The notes under the pieces: model-generated
What the model was told of the DNA's origin: nothing
Databases searched by the model: none
Seen by the model: the letters and a program-made list of their open reading frames with translations, nothing else
Made by a program: the position numbers and the translations under genes
Assembly (NCBI GenBank): GCA_029563075.1
Contig: JAKQTN010000050.1
Coordinates: forward strand, 96,845 to 160,844
Direction: 5' to 3'
DNA: 64,000 nt
From: Pseudomonadota bacterium
Lineage (GTDB): Bacteria > Pseudomonadota > Gammaproteobacteria > Burkholderiales > Methylophilaceae
Shown: positions 26,632-34,631 of the stretch, in pieces
How positions within the stretch are numbered: position 1 is the first letter of the stretch
Layout: every line of letters begins with the position of its first letter

Positions 26632-27377
26632 GTATTAGGACCAGAATGATCCGGTTTGTCCGCCATTGGCATGCCCGCGCGGGCGTGATTGCGGCATTGT
26701 TTCTATTGTTTCTCGCCATCAGCGGGCTAGTCTTAAATCATACGGATGCGCTGTCGTTAGCAAAGCGCGAAGTCAAGGCATCATGGCTGATGCATTGGTA
26801 CGGGCTCAAGTCAACGGTACCGAAGCAAGGCTATTTATTTAAAGATGGGTTTTTGGCAGCGGCTGATGGGCGTTGGGTGATGGATGGGCATATCCTGCGT
26901 GAGGGCGCTGAGCAGCCACCGCTAGGCGCAATGACATGGAATCAGGCGCGTGTCATTGCCGGTGCAGAAGCGCTATATTTGTACACGGCGGAAGGGCAGT
27001 TGATAGATAAGCTGTCTGATGCAGAACTGCCGGGCAAGCCCATTAGACAGCTAGGGTTGGCAGGTGACAAGCTTGTGCTTGCAACCGTGCGAGGCCACTT
27101 TTCCTCAAGCGATGCTTTGACTTGGCAGCCACATGATGGCGAACAGCCAACCTGGTCCAGCTTGCAAGCCTTGCCGAATGCTGAATTAAAGGAAGTAAAG
27201 CAAGCATTCGCGCCATCGCTCCCGTTAGAGCGCATTATTCTGGATTTACATAGTGGCCGCATCTTCGGCCGCTACGGCCCGCTGCTGATGGATCTGGCAG
27301 CTATTGTACTGGTCGTGCTTTCCTTATCTGGCGTCTGGATTTATCTGCGGACTGTGCGGAAAAAACCGCAACATTAA
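26628..27377 (+). CDS. PepSY-type inner-membrane protein
   Basis: N-terminal membrane helix after a basic stretch (RMIRFVRHWHARAGVIAALFLLFLAISGLVLNH region). RHWHARAG-like His residues near a helix are typical of PepSY-associated TM proteins, which are often heme- or electron-carrying. A ~190-residue periplasmic part follows, then a second helix (LLMDLAAIVLVVLSLSGVWIYLR) with a basic cytoplasmic end. 249 residues, two helices: smaller than the four-helix PiuB class. Start ATG overlaps the FMN protein stop by 4 bp. Proposed role: carries electrons from the membrane to the flavoprotein. Convergent overlap of 4 bp with gluQ. Confidence 0.7.
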   Translation: MSIRTRMIRFVRHWHARAGVIAALFLLFLAISGLVLNHTDALSLAKREVKASWLMHWYGLKSTVPKQGYLFKDGFLAAADGRWVMDGHILREGAEQPPLGAMTWNQARVIAGAEALYLYTAEGQLIDKLSDAELPGKPIRQLGLAGDKLVLATVRGHFSSSDALTWQPHDGEQPTWSSLQALPNAELKEVKQAFAPSLPLERIILDLHSGRIFGRYGPLLMDLAAIVLVVLSLSGVWIYLRTVRKKPQH

Positions 27378-28270
27378 TCGCCGAAAATAATTGCGCGCTG
27401 TTTAGGGATGCTGGAAATGCGCCAATTGGTGATTGCCCATTGCCATATTTCATCCGGCGTGACACTTTTTATTTCTGCGGGTGGATGTTGACCTAAAAAG
27501 CTTAAAGCATCAAATAATGCATGCCCTGGAGGGCGCATATCTATTGGCCTGGCAAGGGTCTGTTTGCTGAGTTTTTCGCCTGCTGCATTGCTGGCAACTG
27601 GCACATGCGCGTAGTGTGGCGTGGCGTATCCCAAAAGCCGCTGCAAATAAATCTGGCGTGGCGTGGAATCAAGTAAATCGGCGCCGCGCACAACGTGGGT
27701 AACGCCTTGTGCGGCATCATCCACCACCACAGCAAGCTGGTAGGCGAATAAACCATCGGCGCGTTTCAAAATAAAATCGCCGACATCGCGCGCCAGATTT
27801 TGTATGATTTCGCCTTGAATTTCATCCAGAAAGACGATATTTTCATCTAAAGTGAGTGCTCTGTAGGCCTCATGGATATTGGTCTTCAGGGCATGGTTCA
27901 AGCATGTTTTCGGGTATATCGCGCCTTCAATGCCGCTTGCGATGGCTGAATCTGCAATCTCTTTACGGCTGCAGGTGCATGGGTAAGCCAGTCCCTTGTT
28001 TTTTAGTATTTGCAGCGCACTTTCGTAAAACTCTGTGCGCTGGCTTTGATACCAAGCCTCTCTATCCCATTCAAAGCCAAATGCCTCCAAAGTGCGCAAT
28101 ATGCCGTCGGCAGCGCCTTGCACTTCGCGTGGTTTGTCCAGGTCTTCCATGCGCAGCAGCCATTTCCCATCTTTGGCTTTTGCATCGCAATAACTTGCGA
28201 CTGCTGCTACCAGTGAACCAAAATGCAGTGGACCGGTGGGCGAGGGTGCGAATCTTCCGACATAGGGCAT
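27374..28270 (-). CDS. gluQ: Glutamyl-Q tRNA(Asp) synthetase
   Basis: Attaches Glu to queuosine at the wobble position of tRNA-Asp. It is a truncated GluRS-like catalytic core without the anticodon-binding domain: GRFAPSPTGPLHFGSL (HIGH-type motif HFGS), the zinc-site CTCSRKE with a further Cys, and EKLSKQTLARPI as the KMSKS-type loop. Start chosen at the ATG at 28270 (MPYVGRFAPSPTG), the usual position; the frame is open further upstream into the DUF3301 gene. 298 residues. It begins two bases after the DUF3301 stop. Confidence 0.93.
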   Translation of the reverse strand: MPYVGRFAPSPTGPLHFGSLVAAVASYCDAKAKDGKWLLRMEDLDKPREVQGAADGILRTLEAFGFEWDREAWYQSQRTEFYESALQILKNKGLAYPCTCSRKEIADSAIASGIEGAIYPKTCLNHALKTNIHEAYRALTLDENIVFLDEIQGEIIQNLARDVGDFILKRADGLFAYQLAVVVDDAAQGVTHVVRGADLLDSTPRQIYLQRLLGYATPHYAHVPVASNAAGEKLSKQTLARPIDMRPPGHALFDALSFLGQHPPAEIKSVTPDEIWQWAITNWRISSIPKQRAIIFGD

Positions 28271-28272
28271 GG

Positions 28273-28587
28273 TTATTGAAGCGGCTGGATATAAGGCGGA
28301 ATATGCCAAGTCTGCAGCTGTTTGCCGAGCAGTTGCAGATTGCATTGCATGCGCTCCGCGCCGCTGGCGCTGACTTCGAACTCGTAAAAACGCAACAGTT
28401 GTGCATGGCCGCGGCTATCGCGCCCCAGCCGGATCATATTGCAGGCCACCGTTTCATCCAGCAATTGCAGATTGCAGCGGTTTGCCAGTTCACGGCCAAA
28501 GTGGATGGCGATTTCGCGCTTGGAGATGCTGTCCAGCCAGAACCAAGTGGCGAGCAGGAGCAGTGCTAGCAGGGTGACTTCAAACAT
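28273..28587 (-). CDS. DUF3301 domain protein
   Basis: 104 residues with one N-terminal membrane helix (FEVTLLALLLLATWFWLDS), then a conserved cytosolic part: CNLQLLDETVACNMIRLGRD and RFYEFEVSASGAERMQCNLQLLGKQL. This is the DUF3301 pattern, often next to gluQ in gamma- and betaproteobacteria. Function unknown. It is first in a two-gene unit with gluQ. Confidence 0.8.
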   Translation of the reverse strand: MFEVTLLALLLLATWFWLDSISKREIAIHFGRELANRCNLQLLDETVACNMIRLGRDSRGHAQLLRFYEFEVSASGAERMQCNLQLLGKQLQTWHIPPYIQPLQ

Positions 28588-28710
28588 GATGATTTACTTT
28601 TTTATTTGTGATGTGCACAATATGCGTGTACTGATACTATATGAGAGTTTTATTATATTTTTCAATAGATTGTGCCGTAGAATTAAAAATATTAGTTAAG
28701 TGGAAATTTC

Positions 28711-29385
28711 ATGACGATTCAGCCACGTGAGCAACAAGCGCTAGAAGTGTACATCAAGCTGCTGACCACTAAAGGGTTTGGCCCGGATACCTTTGTGCCG
28801 CGGATTAATTTCCTGAACAAATTAATGCCATTATTAGCCAGCAAAGAGCTTAATGGCCGCGTATATCGTGATGTCATCGAAGCGTTGATGGATACCGTTG
28901 GTGAGGACGACTGGCCGGAAAGCCTGGTTATCGCACGTGAGTATTATCCTTTCTGGATCAATGACATAAAAGCGGTTGCGCAGCTAAGTAAAAATGCAAC
29001 TAAAGATACTTTGCCCATCGACTGGCTGCCGGTGCATGTCAGTTTAAGCGAGTTGTGGCATAGCGTGGATGAGGAAAAATTTGGCACAACCGACAGCTGG
29101 GCACTAAAAGGCTATGCCAAGGCGCTGCGCAACGAGAATGCGGAACAGGCGCTGATTGACACGCGTCTGAAGCTTGCCAAAATCCTGCTGGTACGGCTTA
29201 GGGATGCGCCCGATAAGGACAACAAGGTCTACCGAACAGCGGTTGATGCGACGCTGCCGCTATTTGAAGTAAAGAAAAACCGCCGTCTGTTTCTGGTTGT
29301 GGTGCGTGAATTCTTCCATTTTTGGGCAGGCAATCCGGAGGCAGAGAAGTTTGTGCTGAACAGTCATACTGTAAGTATGCTGTAA
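28711..29385 (+). CDS. Conserved-looking hypothetical protein, 224 residues
   Basis: Not recognised. Soluble, mostly helical, no signal peptide or membrane segment. The sequence has many aromatic and acidic residues (YYPFWINDIKAV, EFFHFWAGNPEAEKF). Balanced codon use like its neighbours supports a real gene. ATG at 28711 in an AT-rich upstream region. Its context, between gluQ/DUF3301 and amt, gives no functional hint. Confidence 0.65.
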   Translation: MTIQPREQQALEVYIKLLTTKGFGPDTFVPRINFLNKLMPLLASKELNGRVYRDVIEALMDTVGEDDWPESLVIAREYYPFWINDIKAVAQLSKNATKDTLPIDWLPVHVSLSELWHSVDEEKFGTTDSWALKGYAKALRNENAEQALIDTRLKLAKILLVRLRDAPDKDNKVYRTAVDATLPLFEVKKNRRLFLVVVREFFHFWAGNPEAEKFVLNSHTVSML

Positions 29386-29417
29386 AAAATAGCTGTATTT
29401 GCTTTGTTATGGTGCAA

Positions 29418-29446
29418 TGCACTTTTGAATGCACATAAAAGGTGCG
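29418..29446 (+). promoter_or_regulatory. Two overlapping NtrC-type sites upstream of amt
   Basis: TGCACATAAAAGGTGCG (29430-29446) matches the NtrC consensus TGCACY-N5-GGTGCA almost fully. TGCACTTTTGAATGCAC (29418-29434) is a second, overlapping site. They lie ~50-80 bp upstream of the sigma-54 promoter, the normal enhancer distance range. Confidence 0.75.
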
Positions 29447-29497
29447 TCATATTATTTTCTATTTATAAAAATCCTTTAAAATCAATCCTCCAGCCAA

Positions 29498-29513
29498 TGG
29501 CTTGAATTTTGCT
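29498..29513 (+). promoter_or_regulatory. Sigma-54 promoter for amt
   Basis: TGGCTTGAATTTTGCT matches TGGCAC-N5-TTGCT with GG at 29499-29500 and GC at 29511-29512, exactly 10 bp apart. With the upstream NtrC sites this predicts nitrogen-limited expression of amt through NtrC and RpoN. Confidence 0.85.
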
Positions 29514-29587
29514 TATTTCTGACGTCAGTTTTTAAGCCAACCATAATAAAAAATTAAATTTAATCTTGATTTTGGGGAGTGATTTTA

Positions 29588-30778
29588 ATGGAAGCATTAG
29601 TTTCTGCGAATGACGTGTTATTTGTGCTACTTGGCGCCATCATGGTGCTGGCCATGCATGCAGGGTTCGCATTTTTAGAAGTAGGTACCGTCCGCAGTAA
29701 AAACCAGGTCAACGCCTTGGTAAAAATCATGGTCGATTTTTCAGTGTCGACGGTGGCATATTTTTTTATTGGCTATAGCATTGCCTATGGCGTTAATTTT
29801 TTCAGCGGTGCGGAGGTGTTGGCTGCGAAAAATGGCTATGACCTGGTTAAGTTCTTCTTCCTGCTTACCTTTGCCGCAGCTATCCCGGCCATTGTTTCCG
29901 GCGGCATCGCCGAGCGCGCAAAGTTTAATCCGCAAATGGCTGCGACATTTTTACTGGTCGGGTTTATCTATCCATTTTTTGAGGGTATCGCGTGGAATAA
30001 TCAGCATGGCTTTCAAGACTGGCTCAACGCCGCTTTTGGCGCCAAATTCCATGATTTTGCCGGCTCCGTTGTGGTGCATGCCATGGGCGGCTGGATAGCG
30101 CTAACCGCCGTGCTTTTACTGGGCGCCCGTAGTGGTCGGTATGGTGTAGATGGAAGGATTCATGCGCATCCGCCGTCCAATATCCCGTTCCTTGCGTTAG
30201 GCGCATGGATACTCACTGTAGGCTGGTTTGGCTTTAATGTCATGTCCGCGCAAAGCATCCAGGGCATTTCCGGCCTGGTGGCTGTTAACTCGCTCATGGC
30301 TTTGGTTGGCGGTACCTTAGCGGCTTTAGTCATGGGTAAAAATGACCCGGGTTTCGTGCACAATGGTCCGCTGGCAGGCCTGGTAGCCGTGTGTGCCGGT
30401 TCGGATGTTATGCACCCGCTTGGCGCGCTAACCACAGGTGTAGTGGCGGGGGGCTTGTTTGTATGGGCTTTTACCATGACGCAGAACCGCTTGAAAATAG
30501 ATGACGTGCTGGGTGTGTGGCCATTGCATGGCCTGTGCGGCGCATGGGGCGGCATTGCTGCTGGTATTTTTGGGCTTAAGTCTTTGGGCGGCCTTGGTGG
30601 CGTGAGTTTTATGTCGCAACTCTTGGGCACAGGTTTGGGTGTGATTGTTGCTCTTGTTGGCGGCACGATTGTTTACGGGGTACTTAAACAATTGGTTGGT
30701 ATTCGCTTGGATGCCGAGGAAGAATTTAACGGCGCAGATTTGTCTATACATAAAATTGGCGCAACTGCAGACCATTAA
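29588..30778 (+). CDS. amt: Ammonium transporter
   Basis: Eleven-helix Amt/MEP/Rh channel moving NH4+/NH3 across the inner membrane. Signature segments are present: MHAGFAFLEVGTVRSKN, the central DFAGSVVVHAMGGWIALT with one pore His, and the later PLHGLCGAWGGIAAGIFG with the second pore His. 396 residues from the ATG at 29588, which has GGGGAG at 29574-29579; the GTG at 29579 would overlap that site. No glnK is next to it. Expression is expected from the sigma-54 promoter. A terminator follows the stop. Confidence 0.93.
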   Translation: MEALVSANDVLFVLLGAIMVLAMHAGFAFLEVGTVRSKNQVNALVKIMVDFSVSTVAYFFIGYSIAYGVNFFSGAEVLAAKNGYDLVKFFFLLTFAAAIPAIVSGGIAERAKFNPQMAATFLLVGFIYPFFEGIAWNNQHGFQDWLNAAFGAKFHDFAGSVVVHAMGGWIALTAVLLLGARSGRYGVDGRIHAHPPSNIPFLALGAWILTVGWFGFNVMSAQSIQGISGLVAVNSLMALVGGTLAALVMGKNDPGFVHNGPLAGLVAVCAGSDVMHPLGALTTGVVAGGLFVWAFTMTQNRLKIDDVLGVWPLHGLCGAWGGIAAGIFGLKSLGGLGGVSFMSQLLGTGLGVIVALVGGTIVYGVLKQLVGIRLDAEEEFNGADLSIHKIGATADH

Positions 30779-30808
30779 GCACAGATTTCTGCTTTAGACT
30801 AAACATTA

Positions 30809-30842
30809 AACGCCATGCTAAACTTACGCATGGCGTTTTTTT
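30809..30842 (+). terminator. Terminator-like hairpin after amt that contains the ispD start
   Basis: AACGCCATGC and GCATGGCGTT pair in a 10-bp stem with a 9-nt loop, followed by seven T's. The 3' arm holds the most likely ispD start ATG (30830). Confidence 0.75.
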
Positions 30843-31540
30843 ATGTAATCATTCCAGCTGCAGGCATTGGCAACCGTATGGCCAACGCCTTGCCCAAGCA
30901 GTATCTGCCATTGGCCGGCAAGCCCATCATTTCACATTCCATACAGGTGTTTTTTAACCATCCGCGCGTTACCAATATCCATGTGGCCTTGAATCCTGAC
31001 GATGGATTTTGGCGCAGCCTGACGCTGGAGCCTGCCAGTAAGCTTAAGCTGCATTACACCGGCGGCGACAGCAGAAGCGAAACGGTGCTGAATACCTTGC
31101 AGGCCATCGCGCCACAGGTGAATGACGATGACTGGATTCTGGTGCACGATGCCGCGCGGCCCGGTTTAACGAACCGGCTGCTGGATAACTTGCTGAACTC
31201 GCTCGAAAATGATGGGGTGGGCGGTTTGCTGGCGCTGCCTCTGGCTGATACGCTCAAGCAGGGCAATCAGGATAATCGCGTGAATAAAACGATTCCGAGA
31301 GCCGGTTTATGGCAAGCGCAGACGCCGCAGATGTTTCGCTATGCAACACTGAAAATGGCTTTGGAGCGCTATGCCGGTATGCCGACGGATGAAGCTGAAG
31401 CGATTGAGGCGCTTGGCCTGCAGCCAAAACTGGTACAAGGTGACCTGCGCAATCTGAAAATCACTTATCCGCAAGATTTAGCGCTGCTGGAAGCCTTATT
31501 TGAGCATGAAAAAAACAAAGGATCAGCATCATGCGCATAG
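30830..31540 (+). CDS. ispD: 2-C-methyl-D-erythritol 4-phosphate cytidylyltransferase
   Basis: Third step of the MEP isoprenoid pathway: CTP plus MEP to CDP-ME. The nucleotide-binding [20 protein letters not shown], the LVHDAARPG motif and [11 protein letters not shown] are all present. 236 residues from the ATG at 30830 ([12 protein letters not shown]); an in-frame ATG at 30815 would add MLNLR. Both start codons sit in the terminator-like hairpin, and no Shine-Dalgarno sequence is visible for either. The stop overlaps ispF by 10 bp. Confidence 0.93.
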   Translation: MAFFYVIIPAAGIGNRMANALPKQYLPLAGKPIISHSIQVFFNHPRVTNIHVALNPDDGFWRSLTLEPASKLKLHYTGGDSRSETVLNTLQAIAPQVNDDDWILVHDAARPGLTNRLLDNLLNSLENDGVGGLLALPLADTLKQGNQDNRVNKTIPRAGLWQAQTPQMFRYATLKMALERYAGMPTDEAEAIEALGLQPKLVQGDLRNLKITYPQDLALLEALFEHEKNKGSASCA

Positions 31541-32004
31541 GTCATGGCTTTGATGTGCATGCTTTGGTGGTTGGCCGTAAATGTATCATCGGCGGTGTTG
31601 AAATCACGCATGAAAAAGGGCTGGACGGCCACTCGGACGCGGATGTCTTATTGCATGCCATTTGCGATGCCTTGCTGGGCGCAGCGGCGCTGGGCGACAT
31701 CGGCAAGCATTTCCCTCCCAGTGACAATCGCTACAAAGGCATTGATTCGCGCCAGTTGCTGCGCCATGTGGTTGCATTGCTTGAGGCTAAAAATTACGTC
31801 GTGAATAATATCGATGCGACGGTGATTTGCGAAGCGCCCAGGCTGTCACCGCACACCGCGCAAATGTGCGCCAATATCGCGGCTGATTGCAATGTGGATG
31901 TTTCACAGGTCAATGTAAAAGGCACCACCACCGAGAAGCTTGGTTTTACCGGCCGCGGCGAAGGCATTGCGGCCGAGGCCGTGTGTACCATTGTACAAAA
32001 ATAG
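31531..32004 (+). CDS. ispF: 2-C-methyl-D-erythritol 2,4-cyclodiphosphate synthase
   Basis: Fifth MEP pathway step, CDP-ME 2-phosphate to MEcPP with release of CMP. Zn site in [12 protein letters not shown] (DxH), then the substrate loops [20 protein letters not shown] and [21 protein letters not shown] at the end forms the trimer core. 157 residues, complete. Translationally coupled to ispD. Confidence 0.97.
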   Translation: MRIGHGFDVHALVVGRKCIIGGVEITHEKGLDGHSDADVLLHAICDALLGAAALGDIGKHFPPSDNRYKGIDSRQLLRHVVALLEAKNYVVNNIDATVICEAPRLSPHTAQMCANIAADCNVDVSQVNVKGTTTEKLGFTGRGEGIAAEAVCTIVQK

Positions 32005-32006
32005 CT

Positions 32007-33854
32007 ATGTTTAAATGGTTTGAACACGGATTCAATTACTTTGAAAATCTGGCCAAGCCTTTTCCGGAAAGCCTAATCACCACACCGCCAAAAAGTTTCT
32101 GGCAGTTTGCATGGGGCTGCACACAGGGGCTACGCCCGTATCTGCTGGGCATGACGCTGCTGACGGCCATCATCGGCGCGTTCGAGGCCTTGTTGTTCGG
32201 CATGATGGGCAAGGTGGTCGATTGGCTGGCGAACATTCCACCTTCCGAGCTTTGGGCGCGTGAAGGCACGCACTTGACCTGGCTGGCCGTTATCCTTATC
32301 GCAAGCACCGTGTTTATCGGCTTGCAGACCATGTTCAAACATCAAACGCTGGCCGGCAATTTTCCCATGCGCATGCGCTGGAACTTCCACCGCCTCATGC
32401 TTAACCAAAGCATGAGTTTTTACCAGGACGAGTTTGCCGGGCGTGTCGCAGCAAAAGTCATGCAGACCGCGCTGGCAGTGCGCGATGTGTGGTTTATCGT
32501 GGCGGATATCCTGGTATTCGTGACGATTTATTTTGCGACCATGGTGACCGTCGTCGGCAGCTTTAACCTGTTGATTATCTGGCCTTTTCTGGCGTGGCTG
32601 GGTTTGTACGCAAGCGCCTTGCTGTATTTTGTGCCCAGATTGAGCAAAGTCTCGCAGCACCAGGCCGATGCACGCGCGCTCATGACGGGGCGCATCACCG
32701 ATGCCTACACCAACATCAGCACGGTCAAACTGTTTTCGCACGCGGGACGCGAGGCGGGCTATGCGCAATCTGCCATGCACGAGTTTTTGGGCACGGTGCA
32801 TAAACAAATGCGCCTGGTGAGCGCGGTGGAAACCATCAATCATTTTCTTAATATGGGCCTGCTGATCGGCGGCGGCGGATTGGCGCTGTGGTTATGGAGC
32901 AAGGGGCAAGTGGGCGTGGGTGGCGTGGCTGCGGTTACCGCCATGTCATTGCGGCTCAACGGCATTTCGCACTGGGTGATGTGGGAGATGACAACACTCT
33001 ACGAGCAGGTAGGCACGGTGCAGGACGGCATTAACACACTCACTACCCACAATAAAATAATCGATGCGCCAGATGCAAAACCGCTGCAAGTAAGCCAGGG
33101 TGAAATCAAGTTTGAAACTGTGAACTTTAGCTATGGCAGCCAGAAAGAACTGCTGAAAGAACTTGATTTACACATCAAACCGGGTGAAAAAGTCGGGCTG
33201 GTCGGGCGTTCCGGCGCGGGTAAATCCACCATTGTGAATCTGCTGCTGCGCTTTTACGAAGTTGAATCTGGCGCCATTTTGATTGATGGTCAAAACGTCA
33301 AGAGCGTGACGCAAAATAGCCTGCGTGCGAGTATAGGCATGGTCACGCAGGATACGTCGTTACTGCACCGCAGCGTGAGGGATAATATTTTATACGGCCG
33401 CCCCAACGCGACCGAAGCGGAAATGATTGCCGCTGCCAAACGTGCCGAGGCGCATGAATTTATACTCAACCTACAAGATGCCAAAGGCCGCACCGGTTAT
33501 GATGCGCATGTGGGCGAGCGCGGCGTAAAGCTCTCGGGCGGACAGCGCCAGCGCATTGCCATTGCGCGCGTGATGCTGAAAGACGCACCGATTCTGTTGC
33601 TGGATGAAGCCACCAGTGCGCTGGATTCTGAGGTGGAAGCGGTGATTCAAGAGAGCCTGTACAAACTCATGGAAGGCAAAACCGTGATTGCCATCGCGCA
33701 CAGATTATCGACTATTGCCGCTATGGATAGGCTGATTGTGCTGGATGAGGGTAAGATTATCGAAGAAGGGCCGCACAAAAATCTGCTTGCCAACAAGGGC
33801 TTGTATGCTAGCCTGTGGGCAAGGCAGAGCGGTGGGTTCTTGGCCGAGGACTAA
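32007..33854 (+). CDS. ABC exporter, fused permease-ATPase (MsbA/multidrug type)
   Basis: Half-transporter: six membrane helices (about residues 30-320) and a nucleotide-binding domain from about residue 365. Walker A GRSGAGKSTIVNLLL (about 400-414), Q-loop MVTQDTSLLHRSV, signature LSGGQRQRIAIARVML (about 508), Walker B ILLLDEATSALD and the switch AHRLSTI are intact. Start taken at the ATG at 32007, two bases after the ispF stop; the frame is open upstream only inside ispF. 615 residues. The substrate is not evident; lipid or drug export is the family norm. Confidence 0.9.
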   Translation: MFKWFEHGFNYFENLAKPFPESLITTPPKSFWQFAWGCTQGLRPYLLGMTLLTAIIGAFEALLFGMMGKVVDWLANIPPSELWAREGTHLTWLAVILIASTVFIGLQTMFKHQTLAGNFPMRMRWNFHRLMLNQSMSFYQDEFAGRVAAKVMQTALAVRDVWFIVADILVFVTIYFATMVTVVGSFNLLIIWPFLAWLGLYASALLYFVPRLSKVSQHQADARALMTGRITDAYTNISTVKLFSHAGREAGYAQSAMHEFLGTVHKQMRLVSAVETINHFLNMGLLIGGGGLALWLWSKGQVGVGGVAAVTAMSLRLNGISHWVMWEMTTLYEQVGTVQDGINTLTTHNKIIDAPDAKPLQVSQGEIKFETVNFSYGSQKELLKELDLHIKPGEKVGLVGRSGAGKSTIVNLLLRFYEVESGAILIDGQNVKSVTQNSLRASIGMVTQDTSLLHRSVRDNILYGRPNATEAEMIAAAKRAEAHEFILNLQDAKGRTGYDAHVGERGVKLSGGQRQRIAIARVMLKDAPILLLDEATSALDSEVEAVIQESLYKLMEGKTVIAIAHRLSTIAAMDRLIVLDEGKIIEEGPHKNLLANKGLYASLWARQSGGFLAED

Positions 33855-33870
33855 ACACCCTTTATTCGTC

Positions 33871-33890
33871 ATTCCCGCGAAGGCGGGAAT
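33871..33890. repeat. Dispersed hairpin repeat (ATTCCCGC-GAAG-GCGGGAAT)
   Basis: A perfect 8-bp stem with a GAAG loop, flanked by CGTC and CCAGTT. This element is widespread in intergenic DNA of Betaproteobacteria and relatives. It can also serve as a terminator of the ABC gene. Confidence 0.75.
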
Positions 33891-33899
33891 CCAGTTTGA

Positions 33900-34192
33900 A
33901 TTTAAATCAAAACCGTCGGGGGTTGCCCGACAGCAAGATACTTTTTCTTGCTTCGCCAAGTAAAAGTATCCAAAAAGAAGGCGACCCCGCTGCCGCTTGA
34001 TTCCTTCGGTCTTAGCGCAACGCTGGTACGGCTGCGGAACTCGCGCTTTCAGCGCTCAGACAGTCCTCGCCATTTCACCCAGCTTATGCTCAAGCCTCTG
34101 GCACGGCAAGGGGATTAAAACCATGCGAACGCAAGTTCCATTGGCCGCTTGACCGCAGACCAGATGACCATGCGAGTTTGAGTGAGTTGGGA
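33900..34192. repeat. Gene-free dispersed intergenic repeat block
   Basis: No credible gene in ~290 bp. It contains two more hairpins: GTCGGG-N5-CCCGAC at 33915-33931, and a long two-part one at 33937-33970 (GATACTTTT...AAAAGTATC with inner CTTG/CAAG). The sequence after it (about 33971-34120) looks like a dispersed repeat block known from many proteobacterial genomes, where it is often mis-annotated as short hypothetical ORFs. The block abuts attC site 1. Confidence 0.55.
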
Positions 34193-34252
34193 CTTTAACG
34201 TTTGACATAAGGGGCTGGCGTTAGCCAGTCCCGCTTGATGGATGGGTTAGGC
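34193..34252 (-). repeat. attC site 1 (59-be type) after the first zinc-ribbon cassette gene
   Basis: Read on the minus strand: R'' box GCCTAAC (34252-34246), L'' around TCAAGCGGGACTGG, a short loop, L' CCAGCCCCTTA, then R' GTTAAAG (34199-34193). The arms GGGACTGGC/GCCAGCCCC pair with unpaired extra-helical bases, as in functional attC sites. 60 bp is a normal length. The order and spacing match environmental integron attC sites closely. The stop codon of the cassette gene lies inside the R'' box. Confidence 0.85.
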
Positions 34253-34555
34253 GGTTTCATCGAATTTAACTCCACAATGCTCACACGATTTTCCAATATG
34301 AGTATTATTTTCTTCATCGAGAAGCCTCTCATTACAATTTGGGCATACCATTTTTTTGTAAAAAAATCTTATACGGGCAGCCAGAACAGGGATCGTAGGC
34401 ACTAAGAGCCACCATGGATGGATTGTATTCACATAAAAGGCCGCCCATAAAACCAGAATGCTGCAGTAATAAGTTATTTCCGCCACTATGATGCGAGTGT
34501 AAAGCTTTTTCAGCTTAGAAACGTCAACGGAAGTTTTATCAACAGATGTGTTTAT
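34247..34555 (-). CDS. Cassette 2 gene: two-helix membrane protein with zinc ribbon
   Basis: A GTG at 34486 gives a 79-residue protein, but the frame stays open back to the cassette border. The longer reading (XNTSVDKTSVDVSKLKKLYT...) adds a natural-looking basic N-terminus before the first helix. It would begin at ATA (34555), eight bases after the AGG of the attC2 core box. I report this longer form as the likelier ancestral gene; the present start is uncertain. Two hydrophobic segments (ITYYCSILVLWAAFYV and WWLLVPTIPVLAARI) are followed by a cytosolic zinc ribbon CPNC...CEHC at the C-terminus. Function unknown. Confidence 0.7.
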   Translation of the reverse strand: MNTSVDKTSVDVSKLKKLYTRIIVAEITYYCSILVLWAAFYVNTIHPWWLLVPTIPVLAARIRFFYKKMVCPNCNERLLDEENNTHIGKSCEHCGVKFDETA

Positions 34556-34562
34556 TATGATT

Positions 34563-34628
34563 GCCTAACGTCTGAAATAAATGAACTGAGCCTTTAGGCG
34601 AAGTTCTCGCTTGATGGATAGGTTAGGG
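34563..34628 (-). repeat. attC site 2 after the second zinc-ribbon cassette gene
   Basis: Minus strand: R'' CCCTAAC (34628-34622), L'' TCAAGCGAGAACT, inner GCCT/AGGC hairpin, L' AGTTCATTTATTTCA, R' GTTAGGC (34569-34563). GAACT/AGTTC and GCCT/AGGC pair; the outer boxes pair over GTTAGG/CCTAAC. 66 bp. The order TCAAGCG...CAnACGTTAGGC is shared with attC1. Confidence 0.82.
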
Positions 34629-34631
34629 TGT

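Noticed and set aside
31887..32006. Longer ABC exporter starting inside ispF
   Set aside because: The added 40 residues are ispF read out of frame (Cys/Arg/His-rich) and the ATG at 32007 sits two bases after the ispF stop.
33705..34000. Short open frames in the repeat block after the ABC exporter
   Set aside because: They cross the dispersed hairpin and repeat block, which is known to produce spurious hypothetical proteins; no start signals.
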